This document shows, one piece after another, positions 61,992 through 64,000 of a stretch of 64,000 nucleotides of DNA. Location: the NCBI GenBank assembly GCA_963676865.2, contig CAXXSS010000001.1:3596001-3660000 (forward strand). Reading direction: 5' to 3'. The notes beneath the pieces were generated by a model, which was not told where the DNA came from, did no database searches, and saw nothing but the letters and a program-made list of their open reading frames with translations. Made by a program: the position numbers and the translations under genes. Every line of letters begins with the position of its first letter. Position 1 is the first letter of the stretch. The stretch comes from JAAYUD01 sp963676865. GTDB taxonomy: Bacteria; Bacteroidota; Bacteroidia; Bacteroidales; Bacteroidaceae.

Positions 61992-62744
61992 TTAATGATA
62001 TTCTTCTATTAGTTTCATGATTTGCCTATCCGTTGCCTGCGGTAGTACTTTGTGAAGATGAGCCACTATATGTTCCAAGGAATCTTCTTTAGAATGCCCA
62101 TTGCACGAAGCGATAAGTGATTTGCCAAACAGCAGCTCAGGAGAAGTATAGCGGGCAATACCCCAGCCATAAGGTTGATTATGCCTATTGAGCAAATATT
62201 CAAAATCAGCAATGATCAAATAAGTATTCATCTGAAGTCTAGTCATTACAGCTTCGAACGATTCACGGGGACCAACATAAGAGCCTCCTCGTATAGGCTT
62301 TTCTATTTCGTCTACAATAAACGAATCGATCTTCTTTTTCTTCTTTGTTATATTAAATCCGCAGATAGCCTTTATCTCTTTTGACAATAATGATTCATGA
62401 GTAACAACTGCGTCGTATATCAAATGATCGTTATGACCAAAATTACTTGTACCGGGTATATTGAGAATAGCATGATCGCATCGCCTATAATTAACCAATT
62501 CCGGAAACCAGTCCAGACTGACAAAACCCGCTTTACCATTGAACAGCTTGCCATATACACATTTTCCATTACGAACAACAGGCCCTTTCCATTCCCACGC
62601 TCCTTCATTCTCGTGCGAAAACCAAAATTCGGACGAAGTAACCTCTTCTACCGAGAAACCCGGCATCTCGTTTTTAAAGAAAGGTAGAAATCCCATTGTC
62701 ATCACCAACTGTTCTAAATCTTCATGACAGCGCAACTGTATCAT
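61992..62744 (-). CDS. AlkZ-related protein (Bacteroidetes family)
   Basis: 250 aa, no signal or membrane segment. The middle reads EFWFSHENEGAWEWKGPVV ... YGKLFNGKAGFVSLDWFPELVNYRR, and the end YLIIADFEYLLNRHNQPYGWGIARYTSPE. This resembles a Bacteroidetes family annotated as AlkZ-related, distantly linked to the winged-helix DNA glycosylases AlkZ/YcaQ. The catalytic QxQ motif of true AlkZ is not apparent, so a glycosylase role is unproven. It stands alone between the riboswitch and the second IS3 copy. Confidence 0.6.
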   Translation of the reverse strand: MIQLRCHEDLEQLVMTMGFLPFFKNEMPGFSVEEVTSSEFWFSHENEGAWEWKGPVVRNGKCVYGKLFNGKAGFVSLDWFPELVNYRRCDHAILNIPGTSNFGHNDHLIYDAVVTHESLLSKEIKAICGFNITKKKKKIDSFIVDEIEKPIRGGSYVGPRESFEAVMTRLQMNTYLIIADFEYLLNRHNQPYGWGIARYTSPELLFGKSLIASCNGHSKEDSLEHIVAHLHKVLPQATDRQIMKLIEEYH

Positions 62745-62767
62745 TCTATTCTGTTTTGGTTAATATG

Positions 62768-62775
62768 CAAATTTA
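62768..62775 (-). promoter_or_regulatory. -7 box (TAAATTTG) of the AlkZ-related gene
   Basis: Exact TAnnTTTG on the minus strand, 23 bp upstream of the ATG. Confidence 0.5.
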
Positions 62776-63149
62776 CGAATATTATTTATTGTCGCCACAT
62801 CAAATAACATTTTTATATCAACCCAAAAGAAGCATAAGGTTCATCCCTTTGCTCTATTCTATAATTATCTACTTATCTCCAAAGGAATTCAGTATAATAT
62901 AGCATTAATAAGATATTGTCTTACTCTATCCAAATAGTTTGGAGCACTCACCCCATTGACACAGAGACAAGCTATGACACAAAACTTTGCGTGCAATCCA
63001 TTTCTAGAGCGTATTTCAATGTGAATATTTCCAGACATTCTGATACTTTCTTATCCCAACATCAGTAACACGCCCTTGTAGGTCACTCTTTTCGCTATCG
63101 TTTCATCACTCGAATATAAATCAAATTAGGACAAGATATAAATGTATCG
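62776..63149. other. Intergenic region up to the second IS3 copy
   Basis: AT-rich, with no gene, tRNA or strong repeat visible. Confidence 0.5.
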
Positions 63150-63167
63150 TGACATGTACTGAATAAG

Positions 63168-63557
63168 TTGACACAAACTTATTCAAAAATGAGAAATAAT
63201 AAAAAGATTGACGATCAGATTCGTCTAGAGATTTTAAACTCTTACCTTCATGGAAGCAAGGGTAAGTATACCCTTGAAAAAGCAAATGGTATATCCAGAG
63301 GTTCAATTCGGAATTGGCTTCGTATCTTTGGGCTTGAAGACAAACCATTCCCATTAAATATGAAGGATAAAGCTGTAACAACCGGTACAGAGGATGTCTC
63401 TTCAGAAGAAGACATCACCTCTTTGAAAGTGCGCATTAAGGAATTGGAATCTGAGCTGAAGCGTGCAGAGATGGCCCGTGACGTTTATGATTGCATGATT
63501 GACCTGGCTGAAGAGAAGTATCACATCAAGGTACGAAAAAACTCCGATGTCAAGTAG
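63168..63557 (+). CDS. IS3-family transposase OrfA, copy 2
   Basis: 129 aa, identical to copy 1 except EKANG for EKENG in the helix-turn-helix region. The change sits in the DNA-recognition domain and could alter end binding. The frameshift heptamer A-AAA-AAC is at 63536-63542. Confidence 0.92.
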   Translation: MTQTYSKMRNNKKIDDQIRLEILNSYLHGSKGKYTLEKANGISRGSIRNWLRIFGLEDKPFPLNMKDKAVTTGTEDVSSEEDITSLKVRIKELESELKRAEMARDVYDCMIDLAEEKYHIKVRKNSDVK

Positions 63558-63565
63558 TAGGTTGC

Positions 63566-64000
63566 TTGTCACAAAAGGCGGGTAAAGGTATGAGTTATAC
63601 CATATCCGCCCTTTGCGGACTGCTTGACATTTCCCGACAAGGGTACTACAAGCACAAAGAAACAAATGCCGAACAAGATGTACTTATAAGCAGCATCACG
63701 TATTACTGTCAATTTCTGCGTCAGGAGCTTCCCCGAAGCGGTTGCCGCGAGCTTTACAGTCTGTGTAAGTCTCGGTTCGGAGAAAAGTTCACGATAGGAC
63801 GCGACCAATTTATCGATGTCCTTCGGGCCAACGGGATGATGCTGCGCCGCAGACGTTACAGACCTCGTACGACCAACTCCGATCATCCATATCGGATCTA
63901 TCCGGATTTGCTTAACACATCTCCTAAATACGTGGCCTGTGGTGTTTGCCGCATGATGGTGGGTGACATCACTTATATATCCACGAAAGAAGGATTTGCC
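63566..64000 (+). CDS. IS3-family transposase OrfB, copy 2 (partial)
   Basis: The first 145 codons are visible and match copy 1 through the first catalytic aspartate (VGDITYIST). The frame continues past the window end. Confidence 0.9.
   Translation, partial: MSQKAGKGMSYTISALCGLLDISRQGYYKHKETNAEQDVLISSITYYCQFLRQELPRSGCRELYSLCKSRFGEKFTIGRDQFIDVLRANGMMLRRRRYRPRTTNSDHPYRIYPDLLNTSPKYVACGVCRMMVGDITYISTKEGFA

Larger units (their letters stand above)
63150..64000 (+). mobile_element. IS3-family insertion sequence, copy 2 (cut by window end)
   Basis: From base 63150 the sequence follows copy 1 (17061 onward, offset 46089) with a single difference noticed (codon GAA to GCA in orfA). The left flank differs completely from that of copy 1, so it is an independent insertion in the same orientation. 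The right end lies beyond the window. Confidence 0.93.

Noticed and set aside
1..64000. tRNA, rRNA genes or CRISPR arrays
   Set aside because: I looked for TpsiC-arm-like sequences, long conserved rRNA words and regularly spaced direct repeats; none was convincing. The 22-bp arrays are too short and palindromic to be CRISPR repeats.

Overview
The window looks like a chromosomal segment of a Bacteroidales bacterium (Bacteroides/Parabacteroides-like; genus not resolvable from the sequence alone). The evidence is the AT-rich composition, the many TAnnTTTG -7 boxes just ahead of start codons, the near absence of Shine-Dalgarno sequences, and typical Bacteroidetes genes: a secreted GH92 mannosidase, a DPP5-type S9 peptidase, M13 peptidase, YbbR, a PUR-family protein, a short adenylate kinase, and the order lon-tgt-lptG. 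I found no tRNA, rRNA or CRISPR array.

Layout. 1-8.7 kb: end of a cation/proton antiporter, dapA, ligA, trmD, an ABC-F ATPase, grpE-dnaJ. 8.8-14.9 kb: a six-gene minus-strand operon hpt-adk-obgE-pgeF-B3/4 protein-GH92. 15-18.5 kb: an OmpA-like lipoprotein and mtgA, then an intergenic region with a large inverted repeat and a complete IS3-family element. 18.9-21.2 kb: ctc, pth, an Hsp15-like S4 protein and a PUR-family protein on the minus strand. 21.4-26.4 kb: nusB-yajC-ybbR-coaE-pepO. 26.5-34.6 kb: a minus-strand export operon (TolC, HlyD, two FtsX/MacB-type permeases, ATPase) behind a sigma-54-type promoter. 35-44.7 kb: a glycosyltransferase, a LolC/E-like permease and aminotransferase, then lon-tgt-lptG-HAD phosphatase. 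44.9-47.5 kb: a complete IS66 element with an 8-bp target duplication and a duplicated right end. 48.2-56.8 kb: an AraC regulator, an acidic orphan, a lipoprotein, a DUF2007 protein, a metallophosphoesterase, two acyltransferases and DPP5. 57-61.7 kb: tryptophanase, and nrdDG behind a cobalamin riboswitch. 62-62.7 kb: an AlkZ-related protein. 63.15 kb to the end: a second, nearly identical copy of the IS3 element, cut by the window edge.

Most coding content is housekeeping. The unusual material is between genes. There are two arrays of three palindromes spaced exactly 22 bp (34776-34837 and 47847-47914), related palindrome clusters at 3889-3967 and 18569-18648 that share an exact 18-mer, and a 158-bp region bounded by 19-bp inverted repeats at 16828-16985. 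None of these is explained by the annotated genes. They could be an intergenic repeat family or operator arrays; the first array lies about 150 bp upstream of the sigma-54 promoter.

The two IS3 copies are direct repeats 46 kb apart, so recombination between them could delete or amplify the interval.
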